Below are positions 11,201 to 26,900 of a stretch of 64,000 bases of DNA, piece by piece; the stretch's first letter is position 1; each line of letters starts with the position of its first letter. The notes under the pieces are model-generated. The model saw only the letters and a program-made list of their open reading frames with translations. It had not been told where the DNA came from and ran no database searches. The DNA is taken from NCBI GenBank assembly GCA_025642075.2, contig JAODUO010000046.1:111001-175000 (forward strand), read 5' to 3'. A program made the translations under genes and the position numbers. The stretch comes from Ridgeia piscesae (taxonomy: Eukaryota; Annelida; Polychaeta; Sabellida; Siboglinidae).

Positions 11201-14200
11201 ACTGGTTTGTCCGTGTTCTGATAGCAGTGGTCAGCTAGTTGTAATAATGACACTGGTTTGTCCGTGTTCTGATAGCAGTGGTCAGCTAGTTGTAATAATG
11301 ACACTGGTTCGTCCGTGTTCTGATAGCAGTGGTCAGCTAGTTGTAATAATGACACTGGTTCGTCTGTGTTCTGATAGCAGTGGTTAGCTAGTTGTAGTAA
11401 TGACACTGGTTCGTCTGTGTTCTGATAGCAGTGGTTAGCTAGTTGTAGTAATGACACTGGTTCGTCTGTGTTCTGATAGCAGTGGTTAGCTAGTTGTAAT
11501 AATGAGACTGGTTCGTCTGTGTTCTGATAGCAGTGGTTAGCTAGTTGTAATAATGAGACTGGTTCGTCTGAGTTCTGATAGCAGTGGTTAGCTAGTTGTA
11601 ATAATGAGACTGGTTCGTCTGTGTTCTGATAGCAGTGGTTAGCTAGTTGTAATAATGAGACTGGTTCGTCTGAGTTCTGATAGCAGTGGTTAGCTAGTTG
11701 TAATAATGAGACTGGTTCGTCTGAGTTCTGATAGCAGTGGTTAGCTAGTTGTAATAATGAGACTGGTTCGTCTGTGTTCTGATAGCAGTGGTTAGCTAGT
11801 TGTAATAATGAGACTGGTTCGTCTGTGTTCTGATAGCAGTGGTTAGCTAGTTGTAAGTGTTGCATACAAGTCTTATTTGTGAGTTTAACTAAGTTTGTTA
11901 TTTGTTAGCCTATTATGCCAGTGGATATTAAAAAATTACTTAACTTTCTGGTGTAAAAATGGCTAAGACCAATATCAACATCACAGAGCAAAACCAAATA
12001 AATAATAAAAAATCAATCATATAATCATCAAATAGTTAACGTTTCTGTTTGGTTTTAAAGTATTTAAAGGGTGATGTGGGAGCTACAAAACTCTAGGTTT
12101 GATAAAAGTAAAAAAAGTTTCTTCCATGTTCCAGTATCTTTACAACCAATAAACATAACAATAATAACAATATTATATCTCTAAATGATTTTTTTCATGG
12201 ATAATCTTTAACAACTGTTTCCCCTTAATATTTTTTTGGAATTTGGGAACACCATAGCTCTGGTGATAAAGATGCTAGATCAGTGAAGTTTTGATTGGTG
12301 TGTTTATTCTTTATTGTTATCTTCTCTATGCAGTGTCAGAAAGATAAGTTGTTGTTATTGTATAGATGTGGTTAAAAAGTTAAACATTCTATCTTAGCTG
12401 TAGTGTCTGGCTACAAGATAACATTTGTGTAACTGTTGTGTCTGGCCACAAGATAACATTTGTGTAACTGTTGTGTCTGGTCCTAAGATAACATTTGTGT
12501 AACTGTTGTGTCTGGCCTTAAGATAACATTTGTGTAACTGTTGTGTCTGGCCTTAAGACAACATTTGTGTAACTATTGTGTTTGGTCTTAAGATAACATT
12601 TGTGTAACTGTAGTGTCTGGCCTTAAGATAACATTTGTGTAACTGTTGTGCCTGGCCTTAAGATAACATTTGTGTAATTGTAGTGTCTGGCCTTACAATA
12701 ACATTTGTGTATCTGTTGTGTCTGGCCACAAGATAACATTTGTGTAACTGTTGTGTCTGGCCTTAAGATAACATTTGTGTAACTGTTGTGCCTGGTCACA
12801 AGATAACATTTGTGTAACTGTAGTGTCTGGCCTTAAGATAACATTTGTGTAACTGTTGTGTCTGGCCTTAAGATAACATTTGTGTAATTGTAGTGTCTGG
12901 CCTTAAGGTAACATTTGTGTAACTGTGGTGTCTGGCCTTAAGATAACATTTGTGTAATTGTAGTGTCTGGCCTTAAGATAACATTTGTGTAACTGTGGTG
13001 TCTGGCCTTAAGATAACATTTGTGTAATTGTAGTGTCTGGCCTTAAGATAACATTTGTGTAACTGTGGTGTCTGGCCTTAAGATAACATTTGTGTAATTG
13101 TAGTGTCTGGCCTTAAGATAACATTTGTGTAACTGTAGTGTCTGGCCACAAGATAACATTTGTGTAACTGTTGTGTCTGGCCTTAAGATAACATTTCTGT
13201 ATCTGTTGTGTCTGGCCTTAAGATAACATTTGTGTAACTGTAGTGGCTGGCCTTAAGATAACATTGTTGTAACTGTAGTGGCTGGCCTTAATATAACATT
13301 GATGTAACTGTTGTGTCTGGCCTTAAGATAACATTGATGTAACTGTTGTGTCTGGCCTTAAGATAACATTGATGTAACTGTTGTGTCTGGCCTTAAGATA
13401 ACATTGTTGTAACTGTTGTGTCTGGCCTTAAGATAACATTTGTGTACCTGTAGTGTCTGGCCACAAGATAACATTGACGTAACTGTTGTGTCGGCAGACA
13501 TTTGAATGGCTGTGTCCTGGACGGCATTGGCCGCCCCCACATCCTCATCACTGACGCGTATAACGCAGACTATATCCAGGCCAGACGGAGGCTGCGGGAT
13601 GAACAACTCATGAGTGAGTGCTGCCATCTATGTACAGACACTCACATTTTACAGTGGAGATCCTGACTTGTAACACAGAAGATGTTCACCAGTTACTCGT
13701 GAAGTGTTTAATATCTTGTTCGAGTGATGTCAACGCATACATGTACTAATAACAATAATTTTATGTATGCACTAAAATCCAAAGTAGACCTCTGTTCAGA
13801 GGTGTTTACAATATTCAATAAAATATAACATACAACTTAGATTTAAAAAATATATATATATAAATAAAATAAATATATAAAAATAATAATAAAAATAAAA
13901 TATAAAAATAAATAAACACATAGGTAATTAGGTAAATTGTTGTACAGAGCTGAATTAGAGGGACTAAAAGTTAATTAAAGTGATATTGATCTCAAATATA
14001 TTATGTAACAACATAGTAAAATTAAGTATATGTACATTAAGTATATGTACATTAACAAGTTAATTAATAAATACTATGTAACTACAGTAATGCAATAGTA
14101 GTCTCAATTAAAATTTCCAAATAATAAATACCTGTGTGTTGTAATGTGTGTTTACTACATAATACAGTTTTGATCAATGTCAGTGAATCTTCTCTGGAGA

Positions 14201-17200
14201 ATCAATTAGATGGTTAGTTAGCCACTAAACTGTTGGTTGTAATTGCATATGGTGAGTATGTTTGTTAGGTATTGACTTATTTGTGCACAGAACACAAAGC
14301 AATTGTCTCATGTTTCCTGTTAATGGTTCCGTTCATCTCTTAAATTTCACTCAAAGACTACACGGTCAATAACCACTGCATGTAGACAAAGTACAATTAC
14401 ATACAGGTATTTTCTGATTCCTGTCCTGGTCAGTGTTATGCTGACCAGTGGATCAAGACTGTAGGTAATCAATCCTCAGATGAGACATAATGAACATGCT
14501 CATGTGTTGTTGCTCCGCAGCAAATATTCTTCAGACGATGCGCAATAATGGCAATGTTCTTGTTGCCGTGGATACCGCTGGACGAGTGCTCGAACTTGCC
14601 CAATTACTGGTAGGTCTCTTTGCGATCATCTTCCCGCCAGTTCCCGGCTGGATCAGTTCGGTTTAGTATCATGTGTGGCGACTCTTCTTACAAAATGTGT
14701 TTTAAAAAATGGGCAAATTTTTGTGTTGTTTTGTTTTGCAATTTTTACTTTGAATTTCTCCATACAATCCAAAGCAGTAAGCTACAGTAAAAATTGTGCA
14801 TGTGACTTTCATCAAATTGTAAATATGTACTAGTTAGTGGAAGAAAAGAAATGTTATCATTGTGATAGTGGACCAAAATAATTTTTAAACTTACTATTGA
14901 CAATTTTTACAATTTATTAGTCAAACTAACTGCAGATTTGACTAAAATGTCAAGATGATGGTGATATAATAATTTTTGGGCTTAATAGGTCTTTGTACTC
15001 ACAATATCAGTATTCCTGGTTCAAATTCTCTTGTTACCATTTCACACCTTGGTCAAGTTTGTTCATTCCATATTGCTTCAGTTCACTCTGTCCTAAGGAC
15101 AGCATACTCTGCTATATGGAATGTAACTTTGACTTTACAATCCTGAGAGCACACCTTCTGTAGATGGCATATGTGTGAGAAGTGTGAGTGTGTAGACTGT
15201 GTAGACTGGGTAGACTGTGTAGACTGTGTGTTGAAGGTGTGTTGAAGGTGTTGATTCTGTTGTAGGACCAGATGTGGCGCACCCAAGAGTCGGGTCTGAT
15301 GGCGTACTCCCTCGCACTGCTCAACAATGTCAGCTACAATGTCATTGAGTTTGCAAAGTCACAGGTGGGCACACAGTGTTTTATGTAGAATGGAACCAAC
15401 CAAAATATACATAGATTCTGATAGAAGAAATTGGTTAAGTTGAACTCTGAAATCAAAAAAAAAATTACGTGTATATATTGTATAAAATTGTAAAAGTTAA
15501 GGACTGGAATTGACAGAAATTTACACAAAGAAAGGTGGATCAAATTGTTGTTGAAGAAAGAATAATAGTCTTTTTAAAGAAAAAAATTGAATAAAATTTG
15601 ACAAGTAGAATAGATTGACATCATCTTTATTTGCCTAGATGTTTTATTTCAGTTTTTTTATTAATGTATGCCAATTCAGGGAAATGGCACTGCTACATAG
15701 TTACTTATAACGATTCTGTTGTAAAAAATTATGACTCTTCCGTATATATTTTGATGTTTGGTGTTACCACCAGGTGGAGTGGATGAGCGACAAGATCATG
15801 CGATCGTTCGAGGACCGACGTAACAACCCATTCCAGTTCAAGCACCTGCAGCTGTGCCACAGTCTGGCTGAACTAGCCAGGGTACCTGAGCCAAAGGTAT
15901 GTCACATTCACTGTTAATACGTCCTCACTGGGGTGTCATGGCTGATGCTGTCCTGATTAGTAAATGTTGTCAACTCAGTTGGTGTTTCTCATTAATCTTC
16001 AGCACAGTGGCTGTGAGACAACAGCATCAAAATAATCACAGGAACCCAAGTCTAGTGTTGCCATATCGAACCTGGTGCTAGTTTTTCATGCTGCCTTGCA
16101 ACGGTTCACTCAGCAGTATGGACGATTATCTGGTTCCAGACAGCAGTGCACAGTTATGTAAGAATATACATAGTAGTGCATTAATTGTAGTATGGCTGAA
16201 TGCTTTGAAGAGAAATCGAGATGTTATATGATTGAACACGTCTGCCGGGAGTAGCAGAGCCTTCAAGGACCAGATAATGTGTTGCATAAGAACTTACTTT
16301 CATATAGTTAACTGATCATTCATGTGTGACCAATGATCATTTCAGTTATATAAAAAATATTTTTATTGAAATCTGTGTATTCACTAAATTGCCAAACAAA
16401 TTGTGAGGAAGACACCATTCTGAAAAACTGCTGTGTGGACGTGTTTCGAAACCTCCTATTATGGGTAGAGATTGTTTATTCATTACTTCCTCGTACTCAT
16501 AGACGTACAGTTTTTCCTAGGATGACTGACGATCGAATATGCAAACGAAATGGATTCCAAACAGCTGTTTCACTTGGACTTGTGCTCAAAAACTTGTTCT
16601 TCCCATTGCTGCTCCTCATCACCTGTTCCACTGCGTCTCAGATTACTCGACTGTATCAGTAGCTTTGCCTCAGTGGTTATTGACACTCGACTGTATCAGT
16701 AACTTTGCCTCAGTGGTTATTGACACTCCACTGCATCAGTAACTTTGTCTCAGTGGTTATTGACACTCCACTGTAGCAGTAACTTTGTCTCAGTGGTTAT
16801 TGACACTCCACTGTATCAGTAACTTTGTCTCAGTGGTTATTGACACTCTACTGTATCAGTAACTTTGTCTCAGTGGTTATTGACACTCTACTGTATCAGT
16901 AACTTTGTCTCAGTGGTTATTGACACTCCACTGTAGCAGTAACTTTGTCTCAGTGGTTATTGACACTCGACTGTATCAGTAACTTTGCCTCAGCGGTTAT
17001 TGACACTCCACTGTAGCAGTAACTTTGTCTCAGTGGTTATTGACACTCCACTGCATCAGTAACTTTGTCTCAGTGGTTATTGACACTCCACTGCATCAGT
17101 AACTTTGTCTCAGTGGTTATTGACACTCCACTGTATCAGTAACTTTGTCTCAGTGGTTATTGACACTCCACTGTATCAGTAACTTTGTCTCAGTGGTTAT

Positions 17201-20200
17201 TGACACTCCACTGTATCAGTAACTTTGTCTCAGTGGTTATTGACACTCCACTGCATCAGTAACTTTGTCTCAGTGGTTATTGACACTCCACTGATCAGTA
17301 ACTTTGTCTCAGTGGTTATTGACACTCCACTGTATCAGTAACTTTGTCTCAGTGGTTATTGACACTCCACTGTATCAGTAACTTTGTCTCAGTGGTTATT
17401 GACACTCCACTGTATCAGTAACTTTGTCTCAGTGGTTATTGACACTCCACTGTATCAGTAACTTTGTCTCAGTGGTTATTGACACTCCACTGTATCAGTA
17501 ACTTTGCCTCAGTGGTTATTGACACTCCACTGTATCAGTAACTTTGCCTCAGCGGTTATTGACACTCCACTGTATCAGTAACTTTGTCTCAGTGGTTATT
17601 GACACTCCACTGTATCAGTAACTTTGTCTCAGTGGTAATTGACACTCCACTGTATCAGTAACTTTGTCTCAGTGGTTATTGACACTCCACTGTAGTCAGT
17701 AACTTTGTCTCAGTGGTTATTGACACTCCACTGTATCATAACTTTGTCTCAGTGGTTATTGACACTCCACTGTATCAGTAACTTTGTCTCAGTGGTTATT
17801 GACACTCCACTGTATCAGTAACTTTGTCTCAGTGGTTATTGACACTCCACTGTATCAGTAACTTTGTCTCAGTGGTTATTGACACTCCACTGTATCAGTA
17901 ACTTTGTCTCAGTGGTTATTGACACTCCACTGTAGCAGTAACTTTGTCTCAGTGGTTATTGACACTCCACTGTAGCAGTAACTTTGTCTCAGTGGTTATT
18001 GACACTCCACTGTAGCAGTAACTTTGTCTCAGTGGTTATTGACACTCCACTGTATCGATAACTTTGTCTCAGTGGTTATTGACACTCCACTGTATCAGTA
18101 ACTTTGTCTCAGTGGTTATTGACACTCCACTGTATCAGTAACTTTGTCTCAGTGGTTATTGACACTCCACTGTATCAGTAACTTTGTCTCAGTGGTTATT
18201 GACACTCCACTGTATCAGTAACTTTGTCTCAGTGGTTATTGACACTCCACTGTATCAGTAACTTTGTCTCAGTGGTTATTGACACTCCACTGTAGCAGTA
18301 ACTTTGTCTCAGTGGTTATTGACACTCCACTGTAGCAGTAACTTTGTCTCAGTGGTTATTGACACTCCACTGTATCAGTAACTTTGTCTCAGTGGTTATT
18401 GACACTCCACTGTATCAGTAACTTTGTCTCAGTGGTTATTGACACTCCACTGTACAGTAACTTTGTCTCAGTGGTTATTGACACTCCACTGTATCAGTAA
18501 CTTTGTCTCAGTGGTTATTGACACTCCACTGTATCAGTAACTTTGTCTCAGTGGTTATTGACACTCCACTGTATCAGTAACTTTGTCTCAGTGGTTATTG
18601 ACACTCCACTGTAGCAGTAACTTTGTCTCAGTGGTTATTGACACTCCACTGTAGCAGTAACTTTGTCTCAGTGGTTATTGACACTCCACTGTATCAGTAA
18701 CTTTGTCTCAGTGGTTATTGACACTCCACTGTATCAGTAACTTTGTCTCAGTGGTTATTGACACTCCACTGTATCAGTAACTTTGTCTCAGTGGTTATTG
18801 ACACTCCACTGTATCAGTAACTTTGTCTCAGTGGTTATTGACACTCCACTGTAGCAGTAACTTTGTCTCAGTGGTTATTGACACTCCACTGTAGCAGTAA
18901 CTTTGTCTCAGTGGTTATTGACACTCCACTGTATCAGTAACTTTGTCTCAGTGATTATTGACACTCCACTGTATCAGTAACTTTGTCTCAGTGGTTATTG
19001 ACACTCCACTGTATCAGTAACTTTGTCTCAGTGATTATTGACACTCCACTGTATCAGTAACTTTGTCTCAGTGGTTATTGACACTCCACTGTAGCAGTAA
19101 CTTTGTCTCAGTGGTTATTGACACCCACTGTATCAGTAACTTTGTCTCAGTGGTTATTGACACTCCACTGTAGCAGTAACTTTGTCTCAGTGGTTATTGA
19201 CACACCACTGTATCGATAACTTTGTCTCAGTGGTTATTGACACTCCACTGTATCAGTAACTTTGTCTCAGTGATTATTGACACTCGACTGTATCAGTAAC
19301 TTTGTCTCAGTGGTTATTGACACTCCACTGTAGCAGTAACTTTGTCTCAGTGATTATTGACACTCGACTGTATCAGTAACTTTGTCTCAGTGGTTATTGA
19401 CACTCCACTGTAGCAGTAACTTTGTCTCAGTGGTTATTGACACTCACTGTATCAGTAACTTTGTCTCAGTGGTTATTGACACTCCACTGTATCAGTAACT
19501 TTGTCTCAGTGGTTATTGACACTCCACTGTATCAGTAACTTTGTCTCAGTGATTATTGACACTCCACTGTATCAGTAACTTTGTCTCAGTGGTTATTGAC
19601 ACTCCACTGTATCAGTAACTTTGTCTCAGTGATTATTGACACTCGACTGTATCAGTAACTTTGTCTCAGTGGTTATTGACACTCCACTGTAGCAGTAACT
19701 TTGTCTCAGTGATTATTGACACTCCACTGTATCAGTAACTTTGTCTCAGTGGTTATTGACACTCCACTGTAGCAGTAACTTTGTCTCAGTGATTATTGAC
19801 ACTCGACTGTATCAGTAACTTTGTCTCAGTGGTTATTGACACTCCACTGTATCAGTAACTTTGTCTCAGTGGTTATTGACACTCGACTGTATCAGTAACT
19901 TTGTCTCAGTGGTTATTGACACTCCACTGTATCAGTAACTTTGTCTCAGTGGTTATTGACACTCCACTGTAGCAGTAACTTTGTCTCAGTGGTTATTGAC
20001 ACTCCACTGTATCAGTAACTTTGTCTCAGTGGTTATTGACACTCCACTGTAGTCAGTAACTTTGTCTCAGTGGTTATTGACACTCCACTGTATCAGTAAC
20101 TTTGTCTCAGTGGTTATTGACACTCCACTGTAGTCAGTAACTTTGTCTCAGTGGTTATTGACACTCGACTGTATCAGTAACTTTGTCTCAGTGGTTATTG

Positions 20201-22707
20201 ACACTCCACTGTATCAGTAACTTTGTCTCAGTGGTTATTGACACTCGACTGTATCAGTAACTTTGTCTCAGTGGTTATTGACACTCCACTGTAGCAGTAA
20301 CTTTGTCTCAGTGGTTATTGACACTCGACTGTATCAGTAACTTTGTCTCAGTGGTTATTGACACTCCACTGTAGCAGTAACTTTGTCTCAGTGGTTATTG
20401 ACACTCCACTGTATCAGTAACTTTGTCTCAGTGGTTATTGACACTCCACTGTATCAGTAACTTTGTCTCAGTGGTTATTGACACTCCACTGTAGTCAGTA
20501 ACTTTGTCTCAGTGGTTATTGACACTCCACTGTATCAGTAACTTTGTCTCAGTGGTTATTGACACTCCACTGTAGCAGTAACTTTGTCTCAGTGGTTATT
20601 GACACTCCACTGTAGTCAGTAACTTTGTCTCAGTGGTTATTGACACTCCACTGTGTCAGTAACTTTGCCTCAGTGGTTATTGACACTCCACTGCATCAGT
20701 AACTTTGTCTCAGTGGTTATTGACACTCCACTGTAGCAGTAACTTTGTCTCAGTGGTTATTGACACTCCACTGTATCAGTAACTTTGCCTCAGTGGTTAT
20801 TGACACTCCACTGTATCAGTAACTTTGTCTCAGTGGTTATTGACACTCCACTGTATCAGTAACTTTGTCTCAGTGGTTATTGACACTCCACTGTGTCAGT
20901 AACTTTGCCTCAGTGGTTATTGACACTCCACTGTATCAGTAACTTTGCCTCAGTGGTTATTGACACTCCACTGATCGTAACTTGTCAGTGTATCACTCCA
21001 CTGTTCAGTAACTTTGCCTCAGTGGTTATTGACACTCCACTGTGTCAGTAACTTTGTCTCAGTGGTTATTGACACTCCACTGCATCAGTAACTTTGTCTC
21101 AGTGGTTATTGACACTCCACTGTAGCAGTAACTTTGTCTCAGTGGTTATTGACACTCCACTGTAGCAGTAACTTTGTCTCAGTGGTTATTGACACTCCAC
21201 TGTAGTCAGTAACTTTGTCTCAGTGGTTATTGACACTCCACTGTATCAGTAACTTTGTCTCAGTGGTTATTGACACTCCACTGTAGCAGTAACTTTGTCT
21301 CAGTGGTTATTGACACTCCACTGTAGCAGTAACTTTGTCTCAGTGGTTATTGACACTCCACTGTAGCAGTAACTTTGTCTCAGTGGTTATTGACACTCCA
21401 CTGTAGTCAGTAACTTTGTCTCAGTGGTTATTGACACTCCACTGTAGCAGTAACTTTGTCTCAGTGGTTATTGACACTCCACTGTATCAGTAACTTTGCC
21501 TCAGTGGTTATTGACACTCCACTGTATCAGTAACTTTGTCTCAGTGGTTATTGACACTCCACTGTATCAGTAACTTTGTCTAGAGTGTCAGTGTTCATGA
21601 AAGGATTTCCCTTTTGTTAGTTGAAGGAGTCGTCAATGTTCTTCTAATTTTTTAGGTAGTCTGCTGCATTTTTCTGATGTTGCCAGGATCCTTAGATCAT
21701 CCGTTCTAATTTGTCTAGATGTCATGTCAGAAAGCATGTTCTTGAAGGATCGTCAAATTCTCAATTTTTAGTAACTTCTCATCTCTATGGCCGCCTTTCT
21801 AAAATACAAGACATTTGTTGAAGATCTCAATCCCACCATACATTTTTGGCAGCCACATGCTCCAATGGTAACTGTTGCCTGACCCCATGTGTGAGACAAC
21901 TGAATGATTTTATATGTTGTGCTTCTGAGCTTGGATCCTTTAGAATACAGGAGCTGTAGAATCGTCTTACTATTATTATTACTAAGTCTAATCAGTACTG
22001 CATTATTTAGTACACATGTGGTCTTTGTTCAAGCTAATTTGTGAGTGGTGGAGCCTAGGATTACTAATAGACTGACTATCTCTACCAAATTGCTATCTAA
22101 GATGACAAAGAACCCATCAGCTTATCAAGAGAGCAAACATTACCTTATCATATACCTGTCATTTTTTTGGAAACACCTTCATTGTTCATCCAATTAGTAA
22201 AATAAAATCCTGCCAAGCACAGATATTGTTTAAAAGTAATAAACAGTATATGTTTGATAGTATAAGTTAAAACATGAACATAGGTAATAATAAGTTAAAA
22301 ATATGTAAGTATTGACAGTAAAAATGTATAAATGTACACATGTGGATTAAAATTGCTGGTACATTTGTGAAATTTAAACATATATATAAATATATATGTG
22401 CAGGGCTTTATGCAGGAAAAAATTATTGCCAGTCACACATGTTTTAGTGGACACATGGATGTTAACTGTTAAGCCAGTTTACAAACTTTTAAAAGTGTCT
22501 GATGACCTGAAATGGACCACAAACACACATGTGACACCATTTCTACTCACTTTGAAGGCATAACTAACAATATCTATGGTTTTGGAAGACCTTTTTTCCT
22601 TGCTCCTTAATTTTTTACCCATCCACCAACCGTCCACCCATATTTATACCCGTCCATATTCGTTTTTACCCGTCCAAATGATGGGTGGACTGATCTCTAC
22701 ATATAGC

Positions 22708-22739
<32 letters not shown>

Positions 22740-23845
22740 CGTGCGTGCGCGTGCGCGCGTGCGTGTGTGTACACTTATTACACCATCAAATATACAGTCA
22801 AATAATTGAACGCCGGATGTATATAGTGTTGTAAATTTATAATGCATTTTTTGACGAGTTTTCTGGCGTATAAGGTTGTGATTCATCATTGTATGTATGC
22901 TACAGCAAACAGTAGACACATAAATTATGCATGAATTCCCACCATTGTCTGTCTTGCCTAGGTGATAAGTAGCCGCTTCAAATGTCGCTTCAAAATTAGC
23001 TCAACTATTATTGTGAGCATCTAACGACCCTTGTTATCCCACTCATGGGTGACGCACAGTTACTCTGCACTATCACTGAGCATCTTATTTCATGGAACTG
23101 TTATTCACGTACATAAACTATGTCTTCCTCCATCTGTCTCACTGTGCAGTGTCCACCACTCTCCAACCCCTTCACTGAGTTCTACCCCTCCCTTGGCTCC
23201 ACTCCTTCCTTGGGTCCACTCCTCCCTTGGCTCCACCTCTCCATTGGCTCCATCCCCCTTGGCAACACCCCTGTCTTGGCTCCACCCTTCCCTTTGCTCC
23301 ATTCCTCTCTTGGCTCCACCCATCCCTTGGCTCCACCCTTCTCTTGGCTCCATCCCTCTCTTGGCTCCACCCATCCCTTGGCTCCACCGTTCCCTTGGCT
23401 CCATTCATCTCTTGGCTCCACCCATCCCTTGGCTCCACCCTTCCCTTGGCCCCATCCCTCTCTTGGCTCCACCCATCCCTTGGCTCCACCCTTCCCTTGG
23501 CTCCATTCATCTCTTGGCTCCACCCATCACTTGGCTCCACCCTTCCCATGGCTCCATCCCTCTCTTGGCTCCACCCATCCCTTGGCTCCACCCTTCCCTT
23601 GGCTCCATTCATCTCTTGGCTCCACCCTTCCCTTGGCTCCATTCATCTCTTGGCACCACCCTTCCCTTGGCTCCATCCCTCTCTTGGCTCGACCCATCCC
23701 TTGGCTCCACCCTTCCCTTATATCCATTCATCTCTTGGCTCCACCAAGCTCCTGAACAAGCAATGGTAACTGTCATTGTCATCGTCAACTCACAAATTAT
23801 GACATCAATAATTAAGTTTTATATTTCATATGAGGTTCCCCATAC

Positions 23846-23909
<64 letters not shown>

Positions 23910-26900
23910 ATATATATATCACAGACACATACACACTCACACACAGACACACACAGAGACACACACACACGCATGCACGCCCACACACACACACACCGGA
24001 GTACCCGTGTCCTCAGTCAACAGATGGTCACTCCACGGCCAGTTAGCTCATTTCGCAGTTTGTTGATGACCCGTCCCACGACTAGCACTGCAGACCAACC
24101 AATTGTGGGATCATTTGTAAGCCGTTGTGACCTTTGACCCTAGCGTACAGTTAGTGCGCCAGGGCTGATGTCACTCGTTTCCGTAGACTGAGATTAAGTT
24201 ATTAGTGGATGTTTAGTTTTAGACTGGATGACCCTGTGTTTGTGGCCAGTCCAGTTCGTATTCATACTGACTGGCTTGGAGTGGAACTTGCACTGACCAT
24301 TGAGCACTGCACTGTCAATTGGGTACCATGCTGATCCTTGGGCATCATATGACCTTTGGGCAATGCACTGACAGTCGGGCATTGCGCTGACAATTGGCAC
24401 ACCACTGATTTTTAGGCACTATACAGGTTCTTGGGCACCACACTGAATCACGGACCGATGGGCATCACACAACTAATTGGGCATCACACTAACAATTGGG
24501 CACACCACTGGTATTTGGGCACAGTGTTTAACACAGACCCTTCGATATCACATATAATTGGGCATGACGTTAACAACTGGGCACAACATTGACCATTAGC
24601 GTCGATACTGACCATTGGGTACCACACTGACATTTGCACACAGTACTGAACTGACACTTGGGTACACACAGCAAACACACATGCACAAGCACACACAACC
24701 ACCTCATGCACCACACTCATCCACACATGTACCGTTATCAACACAAAGGCACAAATATTCTCAAGAGAGGCGTGTAATGAAATAAGCGGACTTCGTTGCA
24801 TTACTTAACCAGTGATTGTCATTTCTCGTGCCCTCTTAGTGAAGTAGACTTATCTACAGCCAGTTGTAGCGCTGTACATTTATGTCGAATTATTCGTAGT
24901 TTAGTTTCGTACCAGGGCTCATTCAGCTGGAACTACTTGTTGCGAAGTGTATGTATCAGTGCATTAGCTGCGTTGTCGTGATCTGTTCCTGTTTGCCATC
25001 ACAGTTCCGTCACTCAAACGGTTCAGTCTTATTTAACTGATTTAGTTTGCCTGTAACTGTGGCTGATTTTCATAATCATCTACACTCTGGAGTGAAGTAT
25101 TGTTGGTCAATAAAGTACCATCAATGTAACACTCATACATTGTGGTAGTTCAGTCATTTGGTCTGTTTAGAGTGCTTTGTGAAAAGTTTACAAAATAATA
25201 TAATCCATTAAAATATGTTCCCGTTGATAGAATGCAACACTGTAACACAGTATTTCCATTTGAAGAGCGTGGGTTAATCTAATGTCATTTCCGGCATAAT
25301 TTCTATCCTGGACAAAACCTATCCTTAAATAAACCTGTTGAACATCTTCAGAAATGTGTATAACGGTTCCCGTGGTGACACGTTCCAGTTTCTCTGTATT
25401 TTATTACAGTTGTTACAACTTATATGTGGAACTGTTTAATAGCGCTAAACAGTTTGCCGTTCTTACACATCTGTCTATGTATAGATGAGGTCAACACCGG
25501 CCAGCATCACCTATGGTTGTGCTACATTAGAATCGGCCAACGTCATTACCAAATTATGCTTAATTGGTGCAAAACAGTGTTCACCGTTTAATTTGTTCTG
25601 CAATATAAATTGTTAACAAAGCATTTGCAGTATAATATACAACTGTCTTGAGTGATGATTAAGGTTGTGATGCTGCTTGAATCAAAACTACCAATCCAAG
25701 GAAGTACTTGTTAATTTAAAATCGCCGTGGCTGATTCCGCATAATGAAACAAGCAACCAAAGTTTTACAAGCAAGCAAAGACTAAGTCATCCAATGAAAA
25801 TATGTGTTTGTTAATTAAATATGGTAATTAATGAATTAATGAATTATACGTGGATAATCTACAGAATGGAACATTTCTAAAGCAACATCGTGTTGCAAAA
25901 TGCTCTTGATACAACATATCAGCAGCTGACTGATCGACTCGGCTTTCATGGAGTTGTGTCATATTTTCTCCATAAGCGATTAGTAATAACGCGGTCATTT
26001 GAGCAATAGGATCAGTGAAATCTGACAGGTTGCTGGCAAGTGTTAGTTACTTTCTCGTCATATTGATCCAGAATTCGAGTCATTAGATTCTAATCACTCG
26101 GCAATAGCCACATCACCACTCAATATGTGGGGATTAATACATACTACAGCTGCCATGTCAATATTTGATACACTCATGGGTCATATAATTTTCATACTTA
26201 CATTTCATTTGTTATTTTCGGTTTCACTTTCTTCTTTTCTGTTGGTTTCACTTTCTCGCTGTGAGAAGTGTACAGTGTGCTTGTCCCTGATGTGCCTGCT
26301 CCTTCGCAGTGTGCTTGTTCTCAACACTGCCATAGTCATAGTGACATGTGCTTATCTAGAGTCGACCCACTTTTGTTGTCATCCATTTTGCAGATGTAAT
26401 ATTTGCGAGAGGACACAGTAGTGGTTTGTTTCAGAAATACCAACTTGCGTTATCTTGTATAGGTATTTGTATTCTGTAGTGTGCTGATACATAATTGTGG
26501 AGAATGGCATTTGGTTATGTCCATTTATGTGCGAAATGGCAGATCAGTTATGTGCTCATCGTGGTAATGTCACAATATCGATCCTGAATAGCAGACGTCG
26601 ATAAATGGTTACAAATATAGAATATGTTTTAATGTGTTCTTTAGTGTCAAGTGGTTATTTGCATTTTATAATATAAGCAAACTGCCTGGTCCATATGATG
26701 TTATACCATGTTATCAGAATGTTGAATACTTAAAAATAGTTATCTCACAATGTCGAATGTTGTTGACATGACGTTTCATCATGTACAGTCAACATGGTGA
26801 CACGCCCCGTGTCATGGGGCCATCGTGGTGTCTGTGGTGTTAAATGTCGTCGTGGCATCGCCAATGAGAGTCAGATTTCGCCCCATTTGCAGCACCCCCA

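Noticed and set aside
23031..24137. 368-codon Pro/Leu-rich frame and antisense Gly/Trp-rich frames
   Set aside because: Produced by a 17/51-bp minisatellite and flanking TA/CA repeats; all three frames are similarly open.
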